NCBI GenBank assembly: GCA_019638355.1
Contig: JAHBTY010000003.1
Span: forward strand, 1 to 64,000
Source: Cyclobacteriaceae bacterium
Lineage (GTDB): Bacteria > Bacteroidota > Bacteroidia > Cytophagales > Cyclobacteriaceae
DNA: 64,000 bases
Direction of reading: 5' to 3'
Below are positions 36,032 through 43,821 of this stretch, piece by piece (the stretch's first letter is position 1; each line of letters opens with the position of its first letter). The notes beneath the pieces were generated by a model, which saw only the letters and a list, made by a program, of their open reading frames with translations, had not been told where the DNA came from and ran no database searches. The position numbers were made by a program, and so were the translations under genes.

Positions 36032-36359
36032 AACTTTTTAGGTGGAGAAAGTGTTTTAAAACGTTCAGCCAAAAAAAAATATACATAGTTGTTGTTATGC
36101 AGATTGCTAGTAAATTATTAGCGCCTGTAAGCAGTGACTGAGCAGCTAACACTATTGATAACAAAAGCAGAATAACCGGGATGATCCTATTTGCTGACCA
36201 GGATTTCTTTCTGATTTCTCTGATCAGCATCCACATACTAACAGCGAATAAAAAAATGTAAAGCAGAAGTCCACTCCATTCAATTTTGAGTATGTATAGT
36301 CCTGTAAGCGTTAGAAAGCATACGATAATGATGAAGTCAATAGTTCGGTTTGTTTTCAT
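35991..36359 (-). CDS. Hypothetical four-helix membrane protein inside the paa operon
   Basis: I do not recognise the family. The 122 residues are almost all membrane: IDFIIIVCFLTLTGLYIL, GLLLYIFLFAVSMWMLI, IIPVILLLLSIVLAAQ and ICITTTMYIFFWLNVL. A basic tail (LKSYEPRAKRTPLQNG) is encoded by sequence shared with the first 41 bp of paaC. It starts 2 bp after the vapC stop, so it reads as part of the toxin-antitoxin insert. It could be a real accessory gene or an ORF kept open by chance; length and clear TM pattern favour a real protein. Confidence 0.55.
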   Translation of the reverse strand: MKTNRTIDFIIIVCFLTLTGLYILKIEWSGLLLYIFLFAVSMWMLIREIRKKSWSANRIIPVILLLLSIVLAAQSLLTGANNLLAICITTTMYIFFWLNVLKHFLHLKSYEPRAKRTPLQNG

Positions 36360-36361
36360 GC

Positions 36362-36763
36362 TTACTGAGCCCAGTTTTCAATTTTCAAGCCTTCTACTCT
36401 GCTAAATTCCCTTTCATTATTTGTTACCAAAGTAAGGTCATTGCTTTTTGCGATAGCCGCAATTAACATGTCGTTGGCTCCTATGGGAGTACCCTGTTTT
36501 TCAAGGGAAGCACGAATCAAACCATATTGCTGAGCTGCCTTGCTATCAAAATCGATAATCTTAAACTCGGAAAGGAAATTCTTTAGTGCTTCTGAATTCT
36601 TCCCAGGTTGACTACTTTTTGCTACTCCAAACTCCAGTTCTGCAACTGTTATTGATGAAAGTAAGAGATCAGAGCTCGCAACCGAATAAAATTTAGATTT
36701 CAGTTTAGTGGATTGCTCCTTAAGAACATAAATGCAAATGTTGGTGTCCAGCAGATAGCTCAT
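36362..36763 (-). CDS. vapC: PIN-domain toxin, VapC family
   Basis: Predicted Mg2+-dependent RNase toxin. The 133-residue PIN domain has acidic residues in the expected places: D6 in YLLDTNICIYVLK, E42 in ITVAELEFG, D98 in PIGANDMLIAAIA and the TNNEREF end motif. Its ATG shares one base with the antitoxin stop (TAATG), typical for a TA pair. It lies between paaB and paaC in the same direction. Confidence 0.88.
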   Translation of the reverse strand: MSYLLDTNICIYVLKEQSTKLKSKFYSVASSDLLLSSITVAELEFGVAKSSQPGKNSEALKNFLSEFKIIDFDSKAAQQYGLIRASLEKQGTPIGANDMLIAAIAKSNDLTLVTNNEREFSRVEGLKIENWAQ

Positions 36764-36996
36764 TAGTCAAACATATTTTGCCGTGTTTCCAATGGAGGCT
36801 GGATTCGCTCGTTCATAAAGTCAGGAGAAAAATTTTCTAAATTTTTCCACCAGGCATCCCACCTTTTCCGTGTTTCTTCTACTGATTCTTCTCTATTATT
36901 TTTTTCAGCAATAGAAATCAGGAAACCATGAACTTCGTCCAAAAGATTTTCAGGAAGATTATCTACTTCTTTTTTTATTTGTTCTTTCGTAACCAT
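36763..36996 (-). CDS. Antitoxin of the VapBC-type module
   Basis: 77 residues. The N-terminal half is helical, KEQIKKEVDNLPENLLDEVH, resembling DUF2281-like antitoxins; the C-terminal half is charged and tryptophan-rich (KRWDAWWKNLENFSPDF), fitting a toxin-wrapping tail. The call rests largely on position, 1-bp overlap with vapC and size. It begins 11 bp after the paaB stop, so it has little room for an own promoter unless that lies inside paaB. Confidence 0.75.
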   Translation of the reverse strand: MVTKEQIKKEVDNLPENLLDEVHGFLISIAEKNNREESVEETRKRWDAWWKNLENFSPDFMNERIQPPLETRQNMFD

Positions 36997-37007
36997 TTTG
37001 TTGCTTT

Positions 37008-37616
37008 TTAATTAAAGTTACTCTTTTCCAAAAACTCTTTCAACTTATCACCACCTTTATAATCAGAAGCATCGCGGAATTTTTTTTCCGGTAACGTTAG
37101 CCATAGTTCTTTTTCTTCATCGGTGGTAAACCGAATAGTATCAGTAGCAATGGCCCATACATTAAATACAACTTTGCTATGGTTAAATTGTTTGCCGGCA
37201 AGGTGCATGGCTTCTTGTGGTAACACCGCCTGCACCGTACCCACATGCACATGTTGCTTGCCCCTTTTTACCAGGTGATAGATTTCAAAATTCTTTTTGC
37301 TTCCCGATTGTTCTGCTACTTGCGGAAGTACATCATACACATTTTTATCGCCTTCGGTTAAGGGCGATACATACACATCGCGTGTATCCACTACGTACAA
37401 TGAAGCACAAGTAAACCTGCGTGTAAACGTTTCTTTTGCCAACACCCATGCCAATTCAAGATTAGGTGCATGCACAATACCTTCGTGTTGAAACGGTTTG
37501 CCTTCTTTAGGTTGTACAAATACTTCGTACGTACCAAACTGATCTAACGCAGCTTTGGGTAAAACTGCTTCGGTGATTTGCGGTAGCCGGTTAACACGTG
37601 GATCGAGTGAATTCAA
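37008..37616 (-). CDS. paaB: Phenylacetyl-CoA epoxidase subunit PaaB, double-domain form
   Basis: Small subunit that bridges PaaAC units. Usual PaaB is about 95 residues; this one has 202 and holds two PaaB-like units: FGTYEVFVQPKEGKPFQHEG...YVVDTRDVYVSP (about 27-85) and FEIYHLVKRGKQHVHVGTVQ...FNVWAIATDTIRFT (about 110-165). The second ends in the family tail EKKFRDASDYKGGDKL. The start appears to be TTG at 37616; no ATG or GTG lies in frame between it and an upstream stop. Downstream, 11 bp away, begins the antitoxin gene. Confidence 0.88.
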   Translation of the reverse strand: MNSLDPRVNRLPQITEAVLPKAALDQFGTYEVFVQPKEGKPFQHEGIVHAPNLELAWVLAKETFTRRFTCASLYVVDTRDVYVSPLTEGDKNVYDVLPQVAEQSGSKKNFEIYHLVKRGKQHVHVGTVQAVLPQEAMHLAGKQFNHSKVVFNVWAIATDTIRFTTDEEKELWLTLPEKKFRDASDYKGGDKLKEFLEKSNFN

Positions 37617-37620
37617 AGAT

Positions 37621-37697
37621 TTCTGATTTTTAATTTCGAATTTCGAGTTTCTGATTTTTAATTTCGGATTTAGGGTAGATCAAACCAATTCGAAATT
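37621..37697. repeat. Direct and inverted word repeat in front of paaB
   Basis: TTCTGATTTTTAATTTCG occurs twice (37621-37638 and 37649-37666, period 28 bp). AATTTCGAATT (37632-37642) pairs with AATTCGAAATT (37687-37697). The block fills the 104-bp paaA-paaB gap and forms the paaB leader. Confidence 0.65.
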
Positions 37698-37720
37698 TTA
37701 ATTTTTAAATTCGAACTAAA

Positions 37721-38704
37721 CTAAGCTAAGGGTGTAACGTAACTCATCTTAGGAGTCTTCAAGGCTTCGCGTACCCACTTGCCTCTCGCTTCTGCAATTC
37801 TGCGTACTTCCAGTCGTTCTTTATTGCAAGGGCCATCACCATTGATGACGCGCTTAAATTCTTCCCAGTCCGGTTCGGTGTATTCCCACTTGCCGCTTTC
37901 ATTCTTCTTCAGGTTTGGATCGGGAATGGTAAAGCCCAGTTCCCAGATTTTCGGAACATACATATCCAAAAACTGGTTGCGCATTTCATCGTTGGTGCCC
38001 ATCTTTACTTTCCAACGCATCAATACTTCTGTATGTGCCGAGATTTTATCGGATGGCCCAAAGAAGTGCATCATGGGCGGCCACCAGCGGTTCAATGCTT
38101 CCTGAAACATTTGTCGCTGTTTCGCAGTACCGCTCGCTAAGTAAATAACACAATGATGGCCGTACTTTAAGTGAAACGATTCTTCGGCACAAATTCTATC
38201 TAACGCCCGGCAATACGGGCCATAACTTCCTTTTGCATTCGCCAATTGATTTACAATTGCACCCGCATCTACCAGCCAGGAGATAAAACAGCAATCGGCC
38301 CACGTAAAGGTGGGATAGTTAAAAATGTTAGAGTACTTCGATTTGCCATTGATCAGGTCATCAATCATCTGCTCGCGCGATTTACCCAACGTTTCGGCTG
38401 CACTATAAAGTAATTGTGCGTGACCAACTTCATCTTGCACTTTGGCCATTAACGACATTTTACGTTTAAAGCCAGGCGCGCGGGTTATCCAGGTACCTTC
38501 TGGCAGGGCACCAATTATTTCGCTGTGAGCATGTTGCTCAATCATGCGAATGAGTTGCTTACGATAAAGCTGTGGCATCCAATCGGTGGGTTCAATTTTT
38601 TCGCCCCGTGCAATGCGGGCTTCGAAGGCTGCCAGTTTAATCGGATCTTCCTGCGCCAGGTTATCGGTTTTTATACCTTCAAACGTGTTTCCTCCTCCGT
38701 ACAT
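37721..38704 (-). CDS. paaA: Phenylacetyl-CoA epoxidase catalytic subunit PaaA
   Basis: Diiron oxygenase subunit that forms the ring-1,2-epoxide of phenylacetyl-CoA under aerobic conditions. Ferritin-like fold; probable iron ligands are in [24 protein letters not shown] and [15 protein letters not shown] (ExxH patterns). The 327 residues match the family, with the [10 protein letters not shown]-type region seen as [18 protein letters not shown]. First gene of the paa operon, 96 bp after a TetR gene, with a good -7 box 33 bp before its ATG. paaE and the ring-opening genes are not in the window. Confidence 0.95.
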   Translation of the reverse strand: MYGGGNTFEGIKTDNLAQEDPIKLAAFEARIARGEKIEPTDWMPQLYRKQLIRMIEQHAHSEIIGALPEGTWITRAPGFKRKMSLMAKVQDEVGHAQLLYSAAETLGKSREQMIDDLINGKSKYSNIFNYPTFTWADCCFISWLVDAGAIVNQLANAKGSYGPYCRALDRICAEESFHLKYGHHCVIYLASGTAKQRQMFQEALNRWWPPMMHFFGPSDKISAHTEVLMRWKVKMGTNDEMRNQFLDMYVPKIWELGFTIPDPNLKKNESGKWEYTEPDWEEFKRVINGDGPCNKERLEVRRIAEARGKWVREALKTPKMSYVTPLA

Positions 38705-38736
38705 AAAGCTGTTATTTTTTGCCTAACAATCGTTTG

Positions 38737-38744
38737 CAAATATA
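38737..38744 (-). promoter_or_regulatory. Putative -7 box of the paa operon
   Basis: TATATTTG on the minus strand, an exact TAnnTTTG match, with its end 32 bp upstream of the paaA ATG. The expected -33 region shows no clean TTTG. Its place between the TetR gene and paaA suggests the operon promoter and a likely TetR control site, though I found no convincing palindrome there. Confidence 0.5.
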
Positions 38745-38800
38745 ACAGGAATACCCGCAGAAGGTTATAGAAAACGAATAAAATACGGGTGTAACCAGCC

Positions 38801-39385
38801 TTATTTCTTTAGCCCATTCACCAGCATATCGGCCAGTTGCTGGCCTAAGTCCTGCGGTACAATTTTACTGGATGGGTCGTACCACATGGGCATCCAGTTG
38901 AGGGATGAAAACAACGTCATTACCGCCAGTTTTTTATCAATGGAGTCTTTGAACTCGCCTTGCTTAGCACCAACTTCAATAATGGATTTAAAACGGTTAA
39001 TGTAGTTGATGCGTAGTAATAAAAAATCGCGCAGATAGGGCTGGCTCAGGTGGCGATGTTCGTTCATAAACACAGCCGAAGCGGTAAGATCTTTAGCCAT
39101 TACCTGTATATGGCCGATGATTCCGAGTTTTAGCTTTTCGGATGCCGTTACTTCTTTCTTTTCAACTTCGGCTAACGACTTGCGAAACTCAGCAGCCATA
39201 TCAAAACAAAGGTGTTGCAGAATTTCTTCCTTTGATTTTATGTGTGAATACAAACTGGCGGCTTCAATGCCCAGCTTCTGGGCGAGGTCGCGCATAGAGG
39301 ATGCCGCGTAGCCTTTTTCCCGAAACAACTCGGCAGCGCTGCGGATCACTTGTTCTTTACGAGATAAATTTCCTGCTACTTCCAT
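38801..39385 (-). CDS. TetR family transcriptional regulator, probable paa regulator
   Basis: DNA-binding repressor. The N-terminal helix-turn-helix covers about 10-55: KEQVIRSAAELFREKGYAAS, SMRDLAQKLGIEAASLYSHI and KSKEEIL. The C-terminal ligand domain runs to residue 194 and has LASLTLFSSLNWMPMWYDP-like text (here AVMTLFSSLNWMPMWYDPSS), as in TetR/PaaR-type regulators of aromatic or fatty acyl-CoA genes. It sits directly upstream of paaA on the same strand, so control of paa by phenylacetyl-CoA is a reasonable inference. Confidence 0.85.
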   Translation of the reverse strand: MEVAGNLSRKEQVIRSAAELFREKGYAASSMRDLAQKLGIEAASLYSHIKSKEEILQHLCFDMAAEFRKSLAEVEKKEVTASEKLKLGIIGHIQVMAKDLTASAVFMNEHRHLSQPYLRDFLLLRINYINRFKSIIEVGAKQGEFKDSIDKKLAVMTLFSSLNWMPMWYDPSSKIVPQDLGQQLADMLVNGLKK

Positions 39386-39451
39386 GGCGTGGTAGAAATC
39401 ACAGGCTAAAGTAAATAATTAAATTTGATTAAAATTCAGAACCGGAAAAAA

Positions 39452-39949
39452 ATGAAGTTCAACTCGGTTAAAGAGTATTTTTATAAACTGAATAATACAG
39501 GCTACCAATTAATGATGGTGCCTTTGCTGGTATTCATTTACCACTATGCCAGTGTGTATGCGTTTACCACGCGTGTGTGGATTACGGATACTACCTACAT
39601 ACATTACATATTGGTGGGAGCGTGCGTAATGGCATGCGTTGTCCTAACGGCCGTTCATTTTTTTGTACAAATACGCGCTACAAAAATTTCGAAACAAATA
39701 GGGCTGGGTTTAAAGTTAGAACAGTTGGGTAGTGTATTGATGAAGCGACTAATAGTACTCGCGCTTGCAACACTCACCATGCCGGTGGGCCTTGTGCTAA
39801 CTCACCACATTGGCTTTACAATTGGTTTTTTTGTTTTACTAACCTGGTTCTTTTTGCACTGGCCTTCACCCACACAAGTAAGCAACTTGTTAAAGTTAAA
39901 AGGAGATGAAAAAGAAATGGTGTTGAGCAAGGGCGAAGCATTTAAATAA
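39452..39949 (+). CDS. Hypothetical four-helix membrane protein
   Basis: Unrecognised. The 165 residues have four likely membrane helices: YQLMMVPLLVFIYHYASVYA, YIHYILVGACVMACVVLTAV, LIVLALATLTMPVGLVLTHH and FTIGFFVLLTWFFLHW. The C-terminus is cytoplasmic-looking and charged. I place the start at the ATG at 39452 (MKFNSVKEYFYKL); an upstream TTG would add nine basic residues. It is followed at 2 bp by a small cytosolic protein gene and divergent from the TetR gene. Confidence 0.65.
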   Translation: MKFNSVKEYFYKLNNTGYQLMMVPLLVFIYHYASVYAFTTRVWITDTTYIHYILVGACVMACVVLTAVHFFVQIRATKISKQIGLGLKLEQLGSVLMKRLIVLALATLTMPVGLVLTHHIGFTIGFFVLLTWFFLHWPSPTQVSNLLKLKGDEKEMVLSKGEAFK

Positions 39950-39951
39950 TC

Positions 39952-40206
39952 ATGCAAAAGGCCAGTGATATAAAAACTGAATTATGGAATACGATCATTG
40001 CCGACTTGCAAAAAACCGGATGGGCAATTACCAGCAAATACAATGGGTTTGATGCCGGTATTGATTACGATGCGCTTACGCTCGCGAAAGACGATTGGAA
40101 AATTGAGTTTGTATGGGATAACTGGAGCGAAGGCGAAATAATTTGTTCGGATGAGATAAGCGTATTACTGCAAAATAACTATTCATTGATATTCAAGAGT
40201 TACTAA
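39952..40206 (+). CDS. Hypothetical small acidic protein
   Basis: Unrecognised 84-residue protein, soluble, with no signal peptide or cysteine motif. It is rich in D, W and Y (YNGFDAGIDYDALTLAKDDW; FVWDNWSEGEI). The pattern of alternating hydrophobic residues suggests a small alpha/beta fold. It starts 2 bp after the four-helix membrane protein and ends 17 bp before the serine-hydrolase gene, so the three may be one transcript. Confidence 0.6.
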   Translation: MQKASDIKTELWNTIIADLQKTGWAITSKYNGFDAGIDYDALTLAKDDWKIEFVWDNWSEGEIICSDEISVLLQNNYSLIFKSY

Positions 40207-40223
40207 ATCTAAATTCTTCCACG

Positions 40224-41354
40224 ATGAGGTTTGAAAATTTTTTTTTTAAGCAACTAAATTTGGTTGTATTGATTGTTACCGGTTTAACATGTTTGTCGTG
40301 TGGCGGGCAACAACACAAAACTGAAGCAGTAAATAAACTTACCATTACTGAAACGTTTACCGCTGCACAAATAGATTCTCTTTACAGGATTATAAAATTT
40401 GTTCCGAACAGTACGCATGTGGCAGTGGCAAAGATTGAGAATGGCATAGTAAGTTATTACGGAATGGTTAAAGAACGCGATACCTTAACCTCCGAACAAA
40501 ACCAAAACAACTTTTTCGAGATCGGTTCTATCACGAAAGTATTTACCAGCACCCTATTGGCAGAATACATTGCCGCTGGCAAGCTTAATCAGCAAAGCAC
40601 GATTAATCAATATGTGGAATTTCCATTTCATAATAACCTCGATTTTAAGTTTGAAGAATTGGCTAACCATACTTCGGGTTTACCGCGATTGCCATCCAAT
40701 ATGAAAATGGTAGCGTTACTGAGTCCACTAAATCCGTACAAAAATTATGATGAAGAAAAATTAATGGAGTACCTCACACAAGAAATGAGTCTGGAATCAG
40801 AACCGGGTACTAAGGTGAGCTATTCTAATCTTGGGGTTGGGTTGATGGCATACACGCTTCAGAAGTATTCGGGAAAGAACTACGAGGAATTAGTGCAGGA
40901 AGTATTTAAGAAATACGGATTGAAAAATTCTACCACAATAAGAAGTAAAATAGAAGGTAGCCTGATTGCCGGTCGTAACCAGGCCGGTGGCCCTGCATTG
41001 AATTGGGATATGAATGCTTTAATAGGTGCGGGCGGAATTTATTGTTCGGTAGAAGAGCTTGCACAATTTGCATTAGCCCAGTTTGATAGTGCACACACGG
41101 CATTAAAAATTACCCGCACGCAAACTTTTTCTGAAAGCGAAACCCGGGGTGTTGGCCTGGGGTGGTTTATCCTTAAAAGGAAAACCGGTGTTTGGTATTG
41201 GCACAACGGTGGCACCGGTGGCTATTCATCTTCTATAATTGTTGATCCCGATAAAAGAAATGCTGTGATTATACTTTCAAATATCTCTGCGTTCTATAAT
41301 CCGCAAGGTCTGGCCGATAAACTCAGTTTTGCACTGATGAAAACGCTGGAGTAA
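40224..41354 (+). CDS. Serine hydrolase lipoprotein, class C beta-lactamase-like
   Basis: Penicillin-binding-like serine hydrolase. Lipobox LTCLSCGG gives a lipidated C26. The SxxK catalytic pair is S102/K105 in IGSITKVFTS, the second motif is Y200-S201-N202 in VSYSNLGVG, and the third is the HNGG at about 327 in WYWHNGGTGGYSS. All three motifs are intact, so it is probably active, as an esterase, peptidase or lactamase; substrate unknown. 376 residues, normal for the group. It is convergent with the outer-membrane protein gene and shares a perfect hairpin with it. Confidence 0.88.
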   Translation: MRFENFFFKQLNLVVLIVTGLTCLSCGGQQHKTEAVNKLTITETFTAAQIDSLYRIIKFVPNSTHVAVAKIENGIVSYYGMVKERDTLTSEQNQNNFFEIGSITKVFTSTLLAEYIAAGKLNQQSTINQYVEFPFHNNLDFKFEELANHTSGLPRLPSNMKMVALLSPLNPYKNYDEEKLMEYLTQEMSLESEPGTKVSYSNLGVGLMAYTLQKYSGKNYEELVQEVFKKYGLKNSTTIRSKIEGSLIAGRNQAGGPALNWDMNALIGAGGIYCSVEELAQFALAQFDSAHTALKITRTQTFSESETRGVGLGWFILKRKTGVWYWHNGGTGGYSSSIIVDPDKRNAVIILSNISAFYNPQGLADKLSFALMKTLE

Positions 41355-41359
41355 AAAAG

Positions 41360-41396
41360 ATTCAAGATTTAAGTTTCTCAAACTTAAATCTTGAAT
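41360..41396. terminator. Bidirectional hairpin terminator
   Basis: A 17-bp perfect stem, ATTCAAGATTTAAGTTT (41360-41376) and AAACTTAAATCTTGAAT (41380-41396), with a 3-nt loop. It lies 5 bp after one stop codon and 7 bp from the convergent one. It has A-rich flank on the left, so on the minus strand a T run follows the stem. Confidence 0.7.
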
Positions 41397-41403
41397 ACTG
41401 GAT

Positions 41404-42405
41404 TTAGAAAGTTATTCCAAAACTAAATGCATTCAACTGCGGGCCTTTGTTTTCTACAAAGAGTTCGTTCAAATCGTAGTTGAAGAACAAATCTATGTCA
41501 TCAAAGCCAATTTGTGCGCGTAAGCCATAGCGCAGGTTGCTCAGGTAAAAATTATCGTGGTTGCGGGGTTTACGCTCAGCATCGTTCTCTTTAAACACCT
41601 GCTTGCTGTAACTGGCAATGCGATACCCTACATACGGACCAACACCTATCCGAAATGAATCGGCATTATAGCCATCAAAGAAACTGGGTTTGTGTCGGTT
41701 GCCACCAAAATCCAGCATGGGTACCAACGATGCGTGGAGGTACGCAGCCGTTAGTTTGCTCTTTTGAAAATCTGCATCACGTGTATCCAATGAGAATATT
41801 ACATTGTTGTTGTCCTTGCTGAGTTGGGTTTGCGTATTCTGAAATTTGAAGTTGTACCAGCTTGCGCCTAATGCCCACTCCATGTAAAACTTGTTGGCGA
41901 TACGGGTACGCTGTACGCTGTTAATGCCCACATACCACGATCCCCACGGCTTTACGGTGAACAAACTATTATCCTGATCGGGGAAGCCATTGGGGGTAAT
42001 GTAGTTATTGGTACCTAAATCGAAGTTCATGGAATGATACGTGCGCTTGCGAAATTTTTTACTTTCCCGGTAATTGCTACTCCAATCTACTCCCCAGTCT
42101 TCTTTTTCTGATTCAACAATTGCTTGGGCATCGGCAAGCCGTGCTGAATCTGTTTTCAAATAGTCGATGGCAGCTTTTTGATGAACAGAAGTATCTTCTT
42201 TTTCCAATTTGGTAATCAGATCCGCAATCAGTTTTTGAAAATCGTATTGCTTCATGGTCTCAAGATCTTTCTTGTCTTGCACGGCCAGGATTAACTTACT
42301 GCCATTTCCTACTTTAATTACAACAGTATCGGCTGGTTTGGTTTGACTAAATCCAACCACACCCATCAGGGCAACCAAACAGGTTGTTATCATCTTACGC
42401 TTCAT
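41404..42405 (-). CDS. Secreted outer-membrane beta-barrel-like protein
   Basis: No named family recognised. The 333 residues start with a signal peptide (MKRKMITTCLVALMGVVGFSQ). A helical charged segment runs about 40-110 (QYDFQKLIADLITKLEKEDT). From about 115 on, alternating aromatic and polar strands (FDLGTNNYITPNGFPDQ, GSWYVGINSVQ, MEWALGASWYNFKFQ) end in NAFSFGITF with a C-terminal phenylalanine, as in outer-membrane barrels. The ATG at 42405 is preferred to an upstream TTG. Third gene of the ECF sigma operon, 2 bp after the anti-sigma-like gene. Confidence 0.72.
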   Translation of the reverse strand: MKRKMITTCLVALMGVVGFSQTKPADTVVIKVGNGSKLILAVQDKKDLETMKQYDFQKLIADLITKLEKEDTSVHQKAAIDYLKTDSARLADAQAIVESEKEDWGVDWSSNYRESKKFRKRTYHSMNFDLGTNNYITPNGFPDQDNSLFTVKPWGSWYVGINSVQRTRIANKFYMEWALGASWYNFKFQNTQTQLSKDNNNVIFSLDTRDADFQKSKLTAAYLHASLVPMLDFGGNRHKPSFFDGYNADSFRIGVGPYVGYRIASYSKQVFKENDAERKPRNHDNFYLSNLRYGLRAQIGFDDIDLFFNYDLNELFVENKGPQLNAFSFGITF

Positions 42406-42407
42406 AC

Positions 42408-43076
42408 TCAATTTCTTTTTGTTTTGTCTTTTCTAAAATCGAAAGCGAACAGCTCGTTCTTGGCATCGCGCAAGCTGCCCAATTCGCTTTCTCCATTTTT
42501 AATATCGCGCGCTTTCTCGAGAATCTTTTGTAAACCACTCTTGTCATCGGCTACACGGGCTACGGCCATTGCAGGTTCAGTCATGTTAATCGGCATTGCA
42601 TCTAATGTAAACTCAATTACAATTGGCTTGCGGGCCGCAGTGGGTTCCGTTTTATTTTCAGTGATCAATACTTCTGCTTGAATAACAACCGCTGGTTCCG
42701 GGTTCACTTTTTCAGTTTCTTCTTTTTTTGTTTCTGATTGTATTACCGTTGATGTTTTCTTTTGCCTGGGTTGAGCTGTTGTTTTTGTTTCAGCTACCAG
42801 ATTCTGTTTTTCTTTTTCCGGTTGCACCACCGGAATTTCTTTTTGTGGCAAAGGCAAAGGTTGTTGTACTAATTCAGGTTGCAATCCGGTATTTTTACTG
42901 CGGATATACCAGGCGCCACTTACCAATACGAAGAGCACCAATGCAGCCGCCAGGCGCCAAACCCATGCGTTATTTTTTTTTGTTAAGCCGGCTTCTACTT
43001 TTTGCCACGCTTCAGCCGATGGTGCCACCGGGTGATTAGCCAGTTTGTTTTTGAAAAGCTCATCAATTCGGTTCAT
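42408..43076 (-). CDS. Probable anti-sigma factor (single-pass membrane protein)
   Basis: No recognised domain by sequence; the role is inferred from position. The 222 residues have a short cytoplasmic head (MNRIDELFKNKLANHPVAPS...), one membrane helix at about 40-58 (WRLAAALVLFVLVSGAWYI), a long charged P/Q/K/E-rich periplasmic stretch and a C-terminal helix (SGLQKILEKARDIKNGESEL). Its ATG overlaps the sigma factor stop (ATGA), the classical arrangement for sigma/anti-sigma pairs. Confidence 0.7.
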   Translation of the reverse strand: MNRIDELFKNKLANHPVAPSAEAWQKVEAGLTKKNNAWVWRLAAALVLFVLVSGAWYIRSKNTGLQPELVQQPLPLPQKEIPVVQPEKEKQNLVAETKTTAQPRQKKTSTVIQSETKKEETEKVNPEPAVVIQAEVLITENKTEPTAARKPIVIEFTLDAMPINMTEPAMAVARVADDKSGLQKILEKARDIKNGESELGSLRDAKNELFAFDFRKDKTKRN

Positions 43077-43648
43077 ATTCCTTTTTGTTTGTAGAGCAAG
43101 TCTTGCTCTGCTTCTTGTAAACTTTTTTGCAACGCCACGCGTGCCCTACTCAATTGCGACTTCGATGTGTTTTCGCTGATGTTCAATTGCTCGGCAATTT
43201 CTTTGTGCGAGTAGCCATCAATGGCATACAGGTTAAACACAATCCGATACCCGGCTGGCAATGCTTCAATCATCTTCAGCAGGTCTTCCGCTTCCAGGTG
43301 TGCCTCCAGATTTTGATAGTCGGGTTCGTAATCGGCAGCTTCAATGTCCGTTTCCAGGTACATGTTTTTGTGCTTGCGCAGATAACTCAGCGATTCGTTC
43401 ACAACAATTTTGCGCATCCAACCTTCAAAATTTCCCTCACCGCTGTATTGATCGATCTTGTTCAGGATTTTTGTAAAAGCTGTAATCCACACATCTTCTG
43501 CCTCCATTTTGTCTTTGATGTAGCGGCAGCACAAGGCGTAAAGTTTAGAGGCATAGCGATCGTACAAACGTTTTTGCGCCTGGCGGTCGTTGCGCCTGCA
43601 ACCTTCAATCAGTTCCATGTCCTTGGCCCGGTAAACCTCAAATTCCAT
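43073..43648 (-). CDS. ECF-type RNA polymerase sigma factor
   Basis: Extracytoplasmic-function sigma factor of 191 residues. Region 2 covers about 18-85 (AQKRLYDRYASKLYALCCRY, MEAEDVWITAFTKILNKI, FEGWMRKIVVNESLSYLRK). Region 4 covers about 125-178: LPAGYRIVFNLYAIDGYSHK and EIAEQLNISENTSKSQLSRA, the helix-turn-helix that reads the -35. I start at the ATG at 43648. It heads a three-gene operon with the putative anti-sigma factor and a barrel protein, which is likely an autoregulated envelope-stress unit. Confidence 0.9.
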   Translation of the reverse strand: MEFEVYRAKDMELIEGCRRNDRQAQKRLYDRYASKLYALCCRYIKDKMEAEDVWITAFTKILNKIDQYSGEGNFEGWMRKIVVNESLSYLRKHKNMYLETDIEAADYEPDYQNLEAHLEAEDLLKMIEALPAGYRIVFNLYAIDGYSHKEIAEQLNISENTSKSQLSRARVALQKSLQEAEQDLLYKQKGI

Positions 43649-43821
43649 GTAAAGCAACTAATCAATACCAAGATGCGGGTTGTGTGGCCGGGGTTGCATG
43701 GGGGGTGAGAATTTTTAAACCTTATCCTGCAAGCACGGGGAGTAATGGATGGGAATTGAACTATCAATACTTTTAATACAATGCGGCTTAATTTTTTCAC
43801 TTTTACTACTGTTATTACCAT

